A DNA stretch of 64,000 bases from Vanilla planifolia (GCA_023846275.1 JAIUJO010000290.1:458001-522000); one strand, 5' to 3'; counted from the first letter of the stretch, positions 10,711 to 22,225 are shown. The notes: generated from the sequence alone by a model not told the origin. Numbers and translations: made by a program.

Positions 10711-11821
10711 TACCTGGTTCATCCTACCAATAATCATATGCTTGCCTCAGCGATTAATCCATGCATATGTAAGTTTGAAAAATTTTAGATTGTGAAAATA
10801 CGAATGGCTCATTAAATTGATATACTTTCTTTGATGGCACATGTTACTCAGATAACTATATTAATTCTAGAGCTAATACATGCACCAAATCTCAACTTTT
10901 AGAACAGATAAATGTATTAGGCAAAAGGTTGATGCAGGCTTTGCTTGGATCCTTGATGATTTATGATAACTTGACGAATCATAGGTCCTTCACGTCGATG
11001 ATGCATCATTCAAATTTCTACATTATCAACTTTCGATGGTGGGATAGAGGCCTGCCATGGTCATGATGGGTGATAAAGGATTAGTGGGTTTGATTTAGGA
11101 GAGGGTGCCTCAGTGATGGCTACCACATCCATGGAAGGTAGTGGGCTTACGAATTAACTAATAATGACATGTTGAGTTATTGATATAAACAACATCTGGC
11201 TTCGTGAGTCTAGTAATTGGAATGAGTATATTCTAATCGCTTAATGAGGATCAATTGGAGGACAAGCCAAGTGCCAATAGCTCTGATAGTTCCAGCTACA
11301 ATAGAATATATTAAAGTTGTTGCAGTTAAAAATCTCATAGGTAGACTTTTGTTTTGGTCGATCAGTTTACATTTTTGTGTGCATCATTTACCCAGATCAT
11401 TCTGTTCATGATATAGTTAGGCAACAACTGGTTAGGTCATGCCCTTGGTTTTGTTACTTTGAAGAATTTAGGTGCTCAAAGTAATCCTATGCTCTGGATT
11501 TATTAGCATGGGATAACATCTTAGGATTTCAATCTTGTTATATTTGCTTTAGGATTAGAGTAGTTATTAAGAAGGATAGTAGTGTGCATTCATATTTCAT
11601 AGTCAAAGATGAAATTCTTTTATTTATGGAACTCAAACCACTATGAAAGCATTAGCCAAAGATGTTTTTATTAATTAAGAATGAAAGTTAGCAGCTCAAA
11701 GTTTATCAAATGCCATCCTAGTATCAACCATAAATGTTGTCAACCAAGGATTAATAGATGATGCTCTTTGGACTCCATTAACACCTTATAAGAAATCAAA
11801 TTCTTTAGGTTCTTTGGTAAT
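10711..11821 (+). rRNA. 18S rRNA pseudogene, 5' part (interrupted by LINE E2)
   Basis: Begins with TACCTGGTTCATCCTACCAA, the decayed mature 18S 5' end, and runs collinearly for 1.1 kb. Landmarks: CGAATGGCTCATTAAAT near 10800, ATTCTAGAGCTAATACATGC near 10865, CAACTTTCGATGGTGGGATA, TAATTGGAATGAGTA, GTTGTTGCAGTTAAAAATCT near 11310, and CTCTTTGGACTCCATTAACA near 11763. It stops within the target stretch TTCTTTAGGTTCTTTGGTAA at 11821, where the LINE 3' end takes over. The complementary 3' part is not directly downstream: after the two LINEs only an 85-bp tail remains (18175-18259). Base changes occur at many universally conserved positions. Confidence 0.92.
11801..11821 (+). repeat. 18S target-site copy, left side of LINE E2
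   Basis: TTCTTTAGGTTCTTTGGTAA plus one T. It is the 18S sequence corresponding to TTTTTGGGTTCCGGGGGGAG, shortened in the G run. It matches the right-hand copy at 14824-14845 across the element. Confidence 0.75.
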
Positions 11822-11881
11822 AAAAAATATTGAAGCCTAAAAGGTCACCTCTGTATGGAGGTTCGAATACATAATCAGTAA

Positions 11882-13105
11882 ACAAAAGCTTAGGTGTTTA
11901 GGAAGGGGCATACCCCATTCTCAACAAAAAATAAAAATACAAGGCTTCATGTGCAATCCAATGTGCAATAGTGTTCCCATCTCGCAACACATGCGTAATT
12001 CTAAATGCCTTTTGTTGATGAGCATAATTGATAACATTGGTAAACATAGAGTAAAAATGATGGGGAGAATTAGAATGTGAATGAATAACCACATTGAGCC
12101 TCATAACTACATCATTGGAGTCTAATTCTAGGTTAATTACAACAACATTTGGATAATGGTAGCTCTACTATTCCAAGGCATATAATATTGCCATTGTTCC
12201 CACTATAGATGAAGAGGTTAAAATGACTTTCCTCCCCATGAATTTAAGAGATGTACCCATGTAATCTCTTATAGTTAGGAAAATAACAGCCACTGCATTC
12301 ACAGCCAATGCCACATCACAGTTGCATTTTATCTAGCCCGTAGGAAGAGTCCATTGCAACTTTATGGAGAGCTCCATGGGGCTTATTGGATTCCTGCTAG
12401 GTGAACTAGAAAAGCTGGAGCATACAACAATAAGAGAGATAGCAGTAGCAATATGGTAATGCAAAACTTTTAGATTGAGGACATTTTATTATGTTTCTTT
12501 TTATTCTTATTAAAAAATAGAAAAAACAAAGCAATAGCCATAAACTATATTATTTCATGATTTTTCCTACAATTAATGTTGCACTTCATCCACTCCAACA
12601 CCTACAATAAATCTACAAACTTCAATGGAATAGACCTTTTATTTGTGAGTATGAACATTGTTTCCTATAAATTCCAAAGTTCCATGGCTTTGCAGTAATT
12701 CCAAAAGTAGTGGCATATGGATTTTTGTTCCAAATAGCCCCAACGATAGCAAGTATTGTCCCTTATTTGATGTGAATGCAACCATGTGGTGATAGGGAGA
12801 GCATCATTAAGGTGGCACCACATAAAGAGTAGAATTCTTGATTGTAGCTTAATATTCCAAACCCAAGCAATGTTCCTACGAGTATAATACTACTTCAAGG
12901 AGAGATTATAGTAAATAAATTAAGTATCGATCACTCTATCTTTAGATTTAGCAAAGTAAAGTCGATCCTTATCCACCTATTTAGCCTAAGGTAGTTGTTT
13001 AATATAATAAATAAGTTCTTCCCCAAATAATTTCATAAATTCTTGAGATTCCATAAACCATAACAATCCACAACATAGTCAACCCACTTGGGTTGCAACT
13101 GTTGC
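11882..13105 (-). pseudogene. LINE ORF2 C-terminal fragment of E2 (zf-RVT + RNase H)
   Basis: In sense, the zf-RVT region lies at about 12860-12560, by match to E5 28837-28592. The RNase H-like (RVT_3) domain follows at about 12365-11898. It opens with a WTLPTG..IKCNCDVAL stretch, giving the first catalytic Asp in NCDVA, and later reads VIFLTIRDYMGTS, the family's VxRDxxG strand. The end reads HVLRDGNTIAHWIAHEALY, the family's HVxREGNxxADxLAxxA motif with Asp replaced by His. ORF2 ends with LRMGYAPS and a stop near 11898. The domain would degrade the RNA of RNA-DNA hybrids; here it is broken by stops and indels. Confidence 0.75.
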
Positions 13106-13112
13106 ATAACAT

Positions 13113-14078
13113 GAGTGTTGCTAATCAATAGTCCAACCATCAAGCAGAATTGATTCACCAATGCCTTTTATAATGCATAAAATATTTTCAGTATCCCAGT
13201 ACAATAATGAAAGCATAGGGATTCTGACCTGCACGAGGGGACACATAATTTTCATAACATTTGGCCTAAAATCAGGGGTGCACACATCCAACCCCATAGT
13301 TTGCCCAGCAACCTGCCAAGGTCCCCCAAGCTACATTGAATTTCTATCTTTTATCGAATCAAAATACAAAAAAAACAATATGATGAGAGATCCAACATTT
13401 TTGAAGCTTTTGAAATGGCCTCACCTATATTATAATACACTTGTAATAAGGAAAAATGGGAGGTTGTTGCCATAAACCCTCCCTATATTAACTACATTGG
13501 ATGTTCTTTCAGTTATCGAAGCATCCCTGAAGCATACTTTGTTGGAGTTTTCCCTTTTTCCTATTCACAATCGCCAGTTTCCTGCATTACATCTTCCATC
13601 CCCGTTGTATCTCGACCTACATTCGTTTGAATGTGCTACTAATTTACACTTTTGGGGGCTTCATTCACCTTGCATGGGATTACCTTGTTACTTGCCTCAT
13701 TCTTCCCAACTACACATTAATTATTCTCCTGCACTACAACATCCACATTCATAGAATTCTTCTTATTCCTACTACCATTAGATAAGTAGTGTGGTTTCCC
13801 TAGATTTTCATTTTTTTTCCATATATGAGTTGATCTCATCAGCATTTCTAATAATTCCCATGCCCATGCCAACCTCGATTAAAGCCTATTCTATAGAAGT
13901 ATCACATTCATTTGGCTCTACAATAAGTTGACATTCAACTATAGAAATAACTAACAAAACATCTCTATTGGTTGAACCTACATTGTAGCTATATTCATCC
14001 ATCTGTATGTCATTGTGCATTTGAGATGCATATGCCTTTGCTTTTCTTGCTACTTTTGCATGCTTTACTACCAGCCAT
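13113..14078 (-). pseudogene. LINE ORF1 pseudogene, N-terminal part, of E2
   Basis: The start ATG at 14078 opens MAGSKACKSSKKSKG, directly comparable with E1 at 4133 and E4 at 27151. The DUF4283 core is at about 13350-13140 in sense, by alignment with E1 3270-3060: the plus-strand wording AGTTTGCCCAGCAACCT and TATCCCAGTACAATAATGAA recurs in both. The frame is lost before the CCHC knuckle because the element jumps to ORF2 sequence near 13110. A long open stretch at 14674-13886 crosses the leader and ORF1 start out of frame and is not a gene of its own. Confidence 0.7.
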
Positions 14079-14823
14079 CTTACTAATTTCAAGAAAAACT
14101 TCCAACAATTTCTAGCACTTCTCCAGTAATAGCAGCACCAAACAAAAACAATTTTCAACAACACAACACAACAGCCTTTGCAATTAAACAGATAGCTACA
14201 ACATTTCCAATAGCACAGAGTAGTAGCAATAGTAAACACTTCCAACAACAATAGAATACACTTCCATAAAGCAATACAACAAAATAGTAATATAACAATA
14301 TAAAATTTCAAATTATGGGTGAAGAAATGTCCTTCACAGTTGAAATTAGCTGTGTAGCTACTGCTATAATGTGCAAATGAAGGGTTGTTCAAGGGAAAAA
14401 TCTGGCTCACATAGTGCCCTTTGTAATGTATAGATACCGAATTTAAATTCCAATGTATGAATGCCACTGTGAATCTCATGCTTCTCACCACTCTCCACAT
14501 GCCTTGTATAGTGCCCCTTGTAGAATTCACCTCATGTAGTGCCCTTTGTAGTGTACAAGCACTGAATTTGAATTCCCATGCATGCATGCCACTATAAATC
14601 ACGTGCTTCTTGCTACCCACCATGTGCCTTTTTTCTTGCTTGGTGTGCTCCTCCCCACACTTCTGTGCATGCATGCAAATTCAAATGCTTGTTCACACCA
14701 ATCTGTGCCCCACTTCCAGAATGTCATCCACACCATCAGCCATCTCACTGTTGAGGGATTTAAAAGCTCCACTAAACCTCAAAAATCTCCCTCTCTATCC
14801 TCAAATCTCCACCAAACCTAAAA
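14079..14823 (-). other. LINE E2 5' leader with an internal tandem duplication
   Basis: A 745-bp leader between the ORF1 start and the right target-site copy. Two similar blocks lie at about 14405-14520 and 14530-14645. Each carries TAGTGCCCTTTGTA, then GAATTTRAATTCC and a TGCATG/TGCCACT stretch. Tandem leader repeats are known as promoter units in some LINEs; that role here is inference only. Confidence 0.55.
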
Positions 14824-14845
14824 TTCTTTAGATTTTTTTCATAAT
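14824..14845 (+). repeat. 18S target-site copy between LINEs E2 and E3
   Basis: TTCTTTAGATTTTTTTCATA plus AT. This is a stranded 22-bp copy of the 18S target with no further 18S on either side, lying exactly between the 5' end of E2 and the 3' end of E3. It is expected if a second LINE inserted into the target regenerated by the first. Confidence 0.65.
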
Positions 14846-17800
14846 ATATTAATAGCCATAGCCTACAAAAGTTCATTTATAGAGGATCAAACAAAAAGTC
14901 TAAAAACAACAACATCGAAAACGGTTTGGGAAGGGGCATACCCCAGTTCTAAGTAAAATAGAAAAATGTGCTTGGTGTGTCACCCAATCGATAGGACCAT
15001 TGCCTTGCCTGTATATATGAGTTGATGTAAAAGCATCCATGTTGCAAATGTACATGACAACATCCCAAAATCTATCCCCATATGAAGGGTGATATAAAAG
15101 ATTACCAACCTCTTATATTGCCATTGTAGAGTTTGATTGGATCTCAACAGTATGAATGACCAAGAGCATTGACCTAAGAAAACTAAAAGCCTCCAAAATG
15201 GTGAGTAACTCTATAGTAATGCTCACCTGAGAGTATACACTTTTTTCTACAACAAGAAGTGGCTTACCAAGATGGTCTCTTACTAAAATCCTTAGCCTCA
15301 CAACATCACCACAAATAGCTACATCACAATTAATTTTAATCCATCTAGTTGGTGGAGGAGCCCAAAGTGAAGCTACATTCAACTTATGTGAGTTGCATGG
15401 ACTCTCATAAGAAATAGATTAACCCAAATTGCATCGTTTGAAAGTAGCACCTTATCTAGTTTAATCTTCCTGAACAAAATAGCATTATTCATGAGTTTCT
15501 AATTATGTTTCTTGAAATTCTTGTTGCTCCAAACGTAGTAGAAAGCAGTTGCAACAAGTGTGGTTTACTTCATCATGTCACCATGCTTCAAATTGTTTGT
15601 CTCCATGCTGCTGCAAACATTCTATAATCTCATTACATTGCTACAACTACTATTGCTACTAGGATCAAGTATTGTAGTGGCCTCCTCCTTCATGCAATGC
15701 ACATCCCAAATTTCCCTTGCCTTCTAGAATCACATAGTAAATACTGCATTATTCCACCTCATTGTGGCCCCAAATACATCTATCACTCTTTACAATTCTC
15801 CTTTTCACCAGCTATGTAGTAGTAGGAATGTAATTTTTTATTGATCTCTAAATGAAGAGCTACACTCTAGACGGCACCTTGAGCTACCAAATCCAACCAT
15901 ACTTGCTTGCAATAACCTTGAGTCCCCAACATTATCCCAAAGTTTAGCTTGAATCATCTTAGAGCAGAGGTTGGAATTATTCACTTCCATGGTTTTGGTT
16001 TGCACATGAAGCAGATGGTCATTTTGCTTCCATCCAATGCCCAAGGGAGATGCAGCACTTTATCAAGCAATAAATCATTTGCCAAAGCCTTGACTATACA
16101 CACATCCTACTCCCTATGCTTAATGATGCATTTCTATACTTTATTTGACGACTCTGCCTCCATATTTATGCACGTTGGCCACAACTTAATAGGATGAAAT
16201 CAAAGCCAACTATCTTTAGCAAAAAACATATCGATACCATCTATAATTTTCCACACAAAGTTTGAAATAACACATGTCATTGCATCCTTGATGAGTCTAC
16301 AAGCTTATGAAGCACCTCGTGGAACACCCTCCATCTTTTCTCCCAACAAATATTTTTTCCACATTACCTCCGCCAACCCATAATCCTCTCTTACTAAAAT
16401 CATCCTGCATTCTTTCATAGTCAAAGCACATTGCCAAATAATAAGGTCATGGATGCCCAAACCTCCATCCTTCTTTGATAGTGTGATGAATTTGAAATCC
16501 ACATAGTGCATTACATGGCCATCACTTGCAAAACACCATAAATAGCTTCTAAACAAGTTTTTCAACTCATTTATCAAGCCCTTTAGCACCACATATTGGC
16601 TTAAATAGAAATTTGGAATGGTTATCAACACTAAATTGATCATAACAATCCTTCCTGCCAAGGATAACGACTTAATTCTTTATTTTGTAACCTATTCTTC
16701 CACTCTCTTAATTGTAAAATTGAAATCCCCTTGCTTAACAAATTTATCAAAATGGGAACCCTAATTGAGATTTTTTGCCTGAGTCATATGAACGTTTCCA
16801 GCTATAGTCCTTCTTCTTTTAACTAATATACCCATACTAAAATAATCTATAGATTTAGCAAGATTTAAATTTATCTATAATACTTCCCATATTCTTCCAT
16901 AATCTATCTCATAGACCTAACAACAACATACATAATAGGTGTATATAAAATCACATCATCAATATATAATAAGTGTGAAATGATTGGGGATATTGGCCCA
17001 CAACGAAACACAATACTTTCATATTTTCATGCTTCACAATGAGCCAAGACAAAGATTATGATATAATGGTAAACAAATAAAGTGATAATAGGTACTCTTT
17101 CCTCAATCCTCTAGTGGCTTTGATCCATCGAGACTGACCCCATTCAGTAACACCCCAAACCTCAGAGTCGAGATACAAGCATTCATCCATTCACACCATG
17201 ATGGAGGAAAGCCCAAGAATGTCATCATATCAATAACAAACTACCATCTCACCTTATCATTTGCTTATTCTATATCAACCTTTATTACTGTAACACTCTC
17301 TCTAGATGTAGAAAATATCATAGTTTGTCATTTCATGAGCAATAAAAATATTATCTGAGACAAATGCGATTGGCACAAATGCACTTTATTCCTTTGTAAT
17401 GAGCTCAGTAATACTTTCTTCAATCTTGCCACAAAGATCTTCACCAATATTTTATATATAACATTACACAAGCTTATGAGTCTAAATTATTCCAATTTTT
17501 TGTGTCTTGCACCTTTGGAATAAGAATAATGAGAGCATCCTTCAAGACTTTTGGCTTTTTCTATCAAGAAAAATTGTAGCACAATTCTAATAATACCACA
17601 CTCACTAATAGCCCAATACCCAAGCACAAACTCCGCTATAACCCCATCCATCCCTGATTCCTTCTTCTTTCTGATTGACCTAATTGTAATCTTGACTTCC
17701 TTCTTAGTAACATGCATAATAAGCATTCCCTCCTATTCCTTATCAATGCATCTGTATTGTTGATAATGCAATGGATGATGATAAACATCATTATAGCACC

Positions 17801-18174
17801 ACGTCTTCTCAAAATTGTTAACCATCAAACATTTTACATTCTCTATAGAGCTGACCACTTCCCTCTTCTCTTCCTTCAAATACAATATAATCTTACCCCT
17901 CCACCTAAAAGTTACAACATCCTTGAAGAACTTAATGTTACAATCCCCCAATTAAGCCCATTCAACCTTTACTCTTTACCACTACAACCTCTCTTCAAGT
18001 GTAATAGCCCTATGAAAAGAAAAAATAAGGTGTCCAAGTTGGATGTGCTCCTAATCATTCAGATTCACGTTAGACTTCTTGAGTTGCAAAACTTGAATAT
18101 CATTTTCTAGTCTACCATTTTTGTAGATTAGATTGCATATCGCAATCTTGCACTACCTTTTCATGTGTAAATCT
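14846..18174 (-). mobile_element. LINE E3: 3' half of an L1-type element (RT to RNase H)
   Basis: Minus-strand LINE carrying most of ORF2 but no ORF1. In sense, from the right: a poorly readable linker (18174-17760), reverse transcriptase (about 17730-16300), zf-RVT (about 16250-15430), RNase H (15400-14930) and the 3' end at 14846. Its 3' end resembles that of E6 rather than E2 or E5, so it belongs to a second subfamily. The 5' half is lost together with about 600 bp of 18S, because the element meets 18S only 85 bp before the 18S end. Confidence 0.82.
14930..17760 (-). pseudogene. LINE ORF2 pseudogene of E3 (RT, zf-RVT, RNase H)
   Basis: Domains in sense order. Near 17720-17560, ITIRSIRKKKESGMDGVIAE matches the RT opening block (KxPGxDG). 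Near 17140-17080, ATRGLRKEYLLSLYLFTI matches RGLRQGDPLSPYLF. Near 16975-16935, SHLLYIDDVILY carries the YxDD catalytic box as YIDD, intact. At 16661-16305 the thumb region reads MAGRIVMINLVLITIPNFYL, then KDGGLGIHDL. A linker reading VWKIIDGIDMFFAKDSWL near 16250 corresponds to the GNGxxxxFWxDxW strand. RNase H at 15382-15113 reads PPPTRWIKINCDVAI, then ILVRDHLGKPL. The enzyme would prime reverse transcription on nicked target DNA. Many frame breaks separate these blocks. Confidence 0.82.
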
Positions 18175-18259
18175 GTTAGAAGCCCACTAAACCTTATTAT
18201 TTAGAGGAAAGAAAAGTCGTAACAAGTTTTTTGATGGTGAACCATTGGAAGTATCATTG
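18175..18259 (+). rRNA. 18S rRNA pseudogene, last 85 bp (unit 2)
   Basis: Starts with GTTAGAAGCCCACTAAACCT (GCGAGAAGTCCACTGAACCT in plant 18S), continues with TTATTTAGAGGAAAGAAAAG and GTCGTAACAAG, and ends with GGAAGTATCATTG. The rest of the 3' part between the LINE site and here is deleted together with the 5' half of E3. Confidence 0.88.
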
Positions 18260-18491
18260 ATGAGAGGTATGAATGATGAAGCAATCTACGCAACATGTGG
18301 GGGTGTGATGGTTGTTTGATGTCATGTTCTTTCATATCACATGCTCTTTCTTTCACAAAGAGCTCAATGCTATGAGGGATAAACAACAACCTATTAGTGT
18401 GGTCAATTAATAAGAAAGAGCAAATGTTAAACTGGAAAATGAGTGTGCTATATATCAATAAGTCCAAGGGCACTTTGCAATAGAACATTGA
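18260..18491 (+). other. ITS1 (unit 2)
   Basis: Spacer of about 232 bp, collinear with ITS1 of unit 1, for example GATGTCATGTTCTTTCATAT near 18318 and a CAAAGAGCTCAATGCTATGA block. The angiosperm motif has decayed here to AATAAGAAAGAGC. Confidence 0.75.
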
Positions 18492-18600
18492 ACAACACGT
18501 GACAATGGATATCTCGGCTCTTGCATCATTGAAGAATGAAATGAATGTGCTATGTGTTGTGAATTATAGAACCCCATGAACCCCTAAATGGTTGTAATGC
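18492..18600 (+). rRNA. 5.8S rRNA pseudogene with internal deletion (unit 2)
   Basis: Matches the 5.8S start (GACAATGGATATCTCGGCTC), the GCATCATTGAAGAATGAA block and TGTGAATTATAGAACCCCAT, then jumps to a 3' end-like stretch. The gene is about 109 bp instead of 160, so some 50 bp around the ATCGAGTTTTTGAACGCAAG region are gone. Unit 3 carries a deletion of the same part at 31149-31249, while units 1 and 4 do not. Confidence 0.85.
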
Positions 18601-18850
18601 AATTGGTCACTCCTTATAGAACCAAAGAATCATAGATTTAGGTTCCTAACTCTCTTTTCGAGGTGATCATTGGCACCCCATGCTATGCCATGGTGTGTTG
18701 ATGTGTTTAGGTGTTGGTGAACTATCAACATAAAAAGAGGTGGATATAGCTAAGTGTTGTGGTGTTGGCTAACCAGAATCGATTTTGTCATGTGAAAAGT
18801 AGATGCCATCCCAAATCCAGCTCCATGCTCCATGGTGTAGAATCATGATG
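18601..18850 (+). other. ITS2 (unit 2)
   Basis: Spacer of 250 bp. Shares GGCACCCCATGCTATGCCAT and CTCCATGGTGTAGAATCATG with unit 3 and, less closely, units 1 and 4. Confidence 0.75.
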
Positions 18851-21800
18851 TCATGTTAGGTGTGGCTACCCCCTATATTTAAGCATATAATTGAGCAAAG
18901 GAGAAGGAACATACAAGGATTCTCTTAGTAATGATGAATGAAATAAGAGCAGTCTAGTTTGGGAATTAGGTAGCTTGAAGCATGAATTGAAGTCAAGAGA
19001 GGCATTGTCAAAGATAGATCAAAATCAATTCCCTTGGAAAGGGGCATTGGCAAGAATGAGGCCCTATTTGACACATATGATACTGTTACATGAGGCACTA
19101 TCAACAATTTGGATTGTTTGGTAATGCAGCCAAAATTGGGTGGTAAATTTCATCTAAGGCTAAGTAATTATTACAGATCAATAGTGAAAAAGTTTTACAT
19201 GGAAAATATGAAAAGAACTTTTAAAAGTGAGTCAAAGAGTGCTTGACAATGTTGATAAGAAAGCAAATGGAGGTCGATAGTGTTCCTTAGCAAGATACAT
19301 AATGTCTTAGAATGATTTCTTGCATAGCTCAAGGAGCAGAACATCTCGAGCCATCACAATGGCCATGGCATGAGTGGATGTCATCTGTGGAGATATTATT
19401 GTCATCACTATTCCCAATTCTTGCACCATCAAGGTGTGTCACTACTGTACTACATGCATTGGTGATAGCTAGTGAGCTCACCATCTAACCCATCTTGAAA
19501 CACAAACAGAGGAGTCTGACATTCTTGTGACTCGATTAGTTAGCAAGCCCAAAAAGCATAAGGAAGTTGATTTATGGGACCCTCATTTGATGGCCAAGAC
19601 ACTTATCAACCCAGTTCCTCTTTGAAGGGTTCAAGTGAGAGCATGCCCATTGAGACCCAAAAGATGCTAAACTATGCCTGAGTGAGTCAAAGAAAGAGGA
19701 AACTCTAGTAGAGGCCTACAATGATGTGCAAGTCATTCATCTGACATCGCTATAGAGGCAAAAGACTAATCAAATCATCTAGTAGCTGGTTCCCTTTAAA
19801 ATTTCCCTCATAATAGCTAGAGCCATTGCCAGAGTTCTATCAAGTAAAGCCAAAGATTAAAGGCATCGATGGCACAATGCCTTTGACCTATTCTCAAACT
19901 TTAAATATGTGAATGGCTCGACTATTTTCATGAGTTTAGCAAGGGAATTTAGGCTCCAAGTGGGCAAGTTTTGGTAAGAAAAGCTGAAGTTGCAAGATGA
20001 ACTAAAATTTAGGTTACGATGTCCAACTACATGTTAACCTAGAGCTCATAAAGTGTGTTGGTCGATTAACCTATAGGATGTAATCATGAAAATTGAAATT
20101 TTCTAAGAAGTGTGTAAGAACTCACTTGCTAAATCAACTACCCCAAAAAATGGATGGTGCTTAAGCATGCAACCCACACCTAGCCATCAGTGTAATGCAA
20201 TGCTTTCATTAGTTGGATGGTGCTATGGTCACTAAAAAATGTTGGGTGTAGGCCTAAAACAAGCATCCACTAGTGTAGAACTTGGTGGTAATAGCAAATA
20301 TTCAAATGAGAACTTCGAAGGTTGAATGAGGGAATGGTTATACATGAATGGCACTTGCACATGGCTTAGCTGATCTTAAGAGACAAGGGAAACTGATCAG
20401 AGTGCCATTTGGCTCGTGCTTTGAAATAAAGTTGAGTTAAAATTCTTGAGCTGGGATGTGAAAGTTAATGGCAACATCAAATAGTCTGGAAACATCAATA
20501 GAGCCTTGGGAAGAGTTATATTTTCTATTTAATAGCCTATCAACCCTAGAAATGGCTCAGCTAAAGGTTGGCCTTAGAAGTTAGAAGAGCACTGCATGTT
20601 GAGATGTGTCTGATACACCCTTGGTGACCCTTGAAATTCAGATGACTGAGTGCCTTGTACACCTAGACTTGCCTATAGCCACATCAAGTATCCAAGGTGA
20701 ACAAGCTTTAGTTGATGAAGTAATGTAGATAAGAAAATTTGGCAAAATAGATCTGTAACTTTTGGAAAAGAATTGGCCTTGATTATTGTACACTAAGGTC
20801 CCATTACCAAACCCATCAGCTATTGGTATACAGCTTGAGCTGCTTGCAAGGTGAGAGCAAGTCGATGAGTGCTGCCTTGGGGACGAATTGAGAGTGGCCC
20901 CTATGAGGGCCTCCCTTAGATGTCAAACAACTGACTAAGAACTTGTACAAATATGGGAAATCTAATCATTTTGTTAAACAAAGCATCACGATGGTCCTCG
21001 AGGATGCTCATGTAATGTGATTTCTACCCAATGCTCCTAATGTCAAAGTGAAGAAATTCAACAAAACATGAACAAACAACAGGAGTAATTATGATTCTCT
21101 TAAGATAGTTAAATGCCTCATCATTTAATTAGTGGCATACATGAATAGATTTTTTACATTCCTACTATCCCTATCTACTATCCCGTGAAATCATAGCTAA
21201 TGAAATGGGCTTGATAGAATTAGCATCGAAAGAAGACCCTATTAAGCTTAACACTAGTTTGACTTTGTGAAATGACAAGAAAGGTGTAGTACAACTCCGT
21301 GTTTGTGTGTCAATGGAGTTGAAATACCATCACTTTAAAAGTTATTTTACTTGATTCAAAGGATGGAGAGAAGGCCTAGCCTCTCTTTTTGGCTCTAAAT
21401 CTTGCCTTGGTGGGTCAATCATGGTTGAAGAAATCATAGGAGGAGATTTTTTTCTAGGGCAACATATCTATTAAAAGAAGACATAGGTGTCTTAAGATGA
21501 GCTCAATGAGAAATAAAATACTATGTGAAAAAAGTTTGTAAAAGCTAATTTGATTTTAATTTTTAGTATGAATACAAATCATGAAAGTGTAGCTTATCAA
21601 TCATTTAAGCTTTTGGAATTTAAAGTTAGAGGTGTCAAAAAAGTTACCGCAAGGATAAGTAGCTTATGGCAGCCAAGCATTCATAGTGACGTTGCTTTTT
21701 AATCCTACGACATTGGCTCTTTCTACCATTGTGAAGCATTATTCACAAGTGTTAGATTGGTTACTAATAAGGAACAAGAGCTGAGTTTAGACCACTATGA

Positions 21801-22225
21801 GATAGGCTAGTTTTACCTTATTGATGATTGTGTCATGATAGTAATTCAACCTAGTATGAGAGGAATCATTTATTCAAACAATTGTTCCTTACACTTGGTT
21901 GAAAAGCCAGTGGCACCAAGTTATCATGTGCAGAATTATGATTGAATAACTAGGAATCCATGCAAAGATGTGATGCTTAGGTCTTACATTCACCTGTTGT
22001 TTGATAGTAAAGGCTTGGCACCACAAGGACAGACGATCATAGGTTAGTCTGGTGTCATATTAAGTTAGATGGCATAGGCACAATAGGAAATGATAGTTTA
22101 AGATGAACGATGGGTAGAGTCCTTCTAGTTGACTTAAATTTGTGATGGGTCCTTGTAAGTGACAGAGTGGCCTTGCTACCATAATCCATTAAGATCCAAC
22201 CTCATGTTATAGTAGATTTATCCCT
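18851..22225 (+). rRNA. 26S rRNA pseudogene, nearly full length (unit 2)
   Basis: About 3.38 kb, the usual plant length. It opens with GTGTGGCTACCCCCTATATT and TAAGCATATAATTGAGCAAA (ends of the ITS2-proximal stem and TTTAAGCATATCAATAAGCG). Mid landmarks are GGGTTCAAGTGAGAGCATGC near 19630 and GAGTAATTATGATTCTCTTA near 21083. It ends around GTAAGTGACAGAGTGGCCTT (22154) and AATCCATTAAGATCCAACC. The sarcin-ricin loop AGTACGAGAGGAAC has become AGTATGAGAGGAAT near 21863, with further changes in the peptidyl-transferase region, so it is not functional. Length and collinearity are well preserved despite strong base erosion. Confidence 0.92.

Larger units (their letters stand above)
11822..14823 (-). 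mobile_element. LINE E2: internally deleted L1-type element in 18S
   Basis: A 3.0-kb minus-strand LINE bounded on both sides by copies of the 18S target stretch (11801-11821, 14824-14845). In sense it has a 5' leader, the ORF1 N-terminal half including DUF4283, then an abrupt junction near 13110 to the end of ORF2 (zf-RVT and RNase H) and the 3' end. Endonuclease and reverse transcriptase are absent. A full-length relative would be about 7-8 kb, so over half is deleted. The 3' end, in sense GGCTTCAATATTTTTT, has no poly(A) and resembles that of E5. Either one deleted element or a recombinant of two copies. Confidence 0.8.

Noticed and set aside
13886-14674. Longest open frame in the window (262 residues, minus strand)
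   Set aside because: It runs across the leader and ORF1 start of LINE E2 in a frame different from the conserved MAGSK start, shows no family similarity and is not kept in E1 or E4.
17712-18110. Open frame of 132 residues on the plus strand
   Set aside because: It is antisense to the reverse transcriptase and linker region of LINE E3 and has no features of its own.
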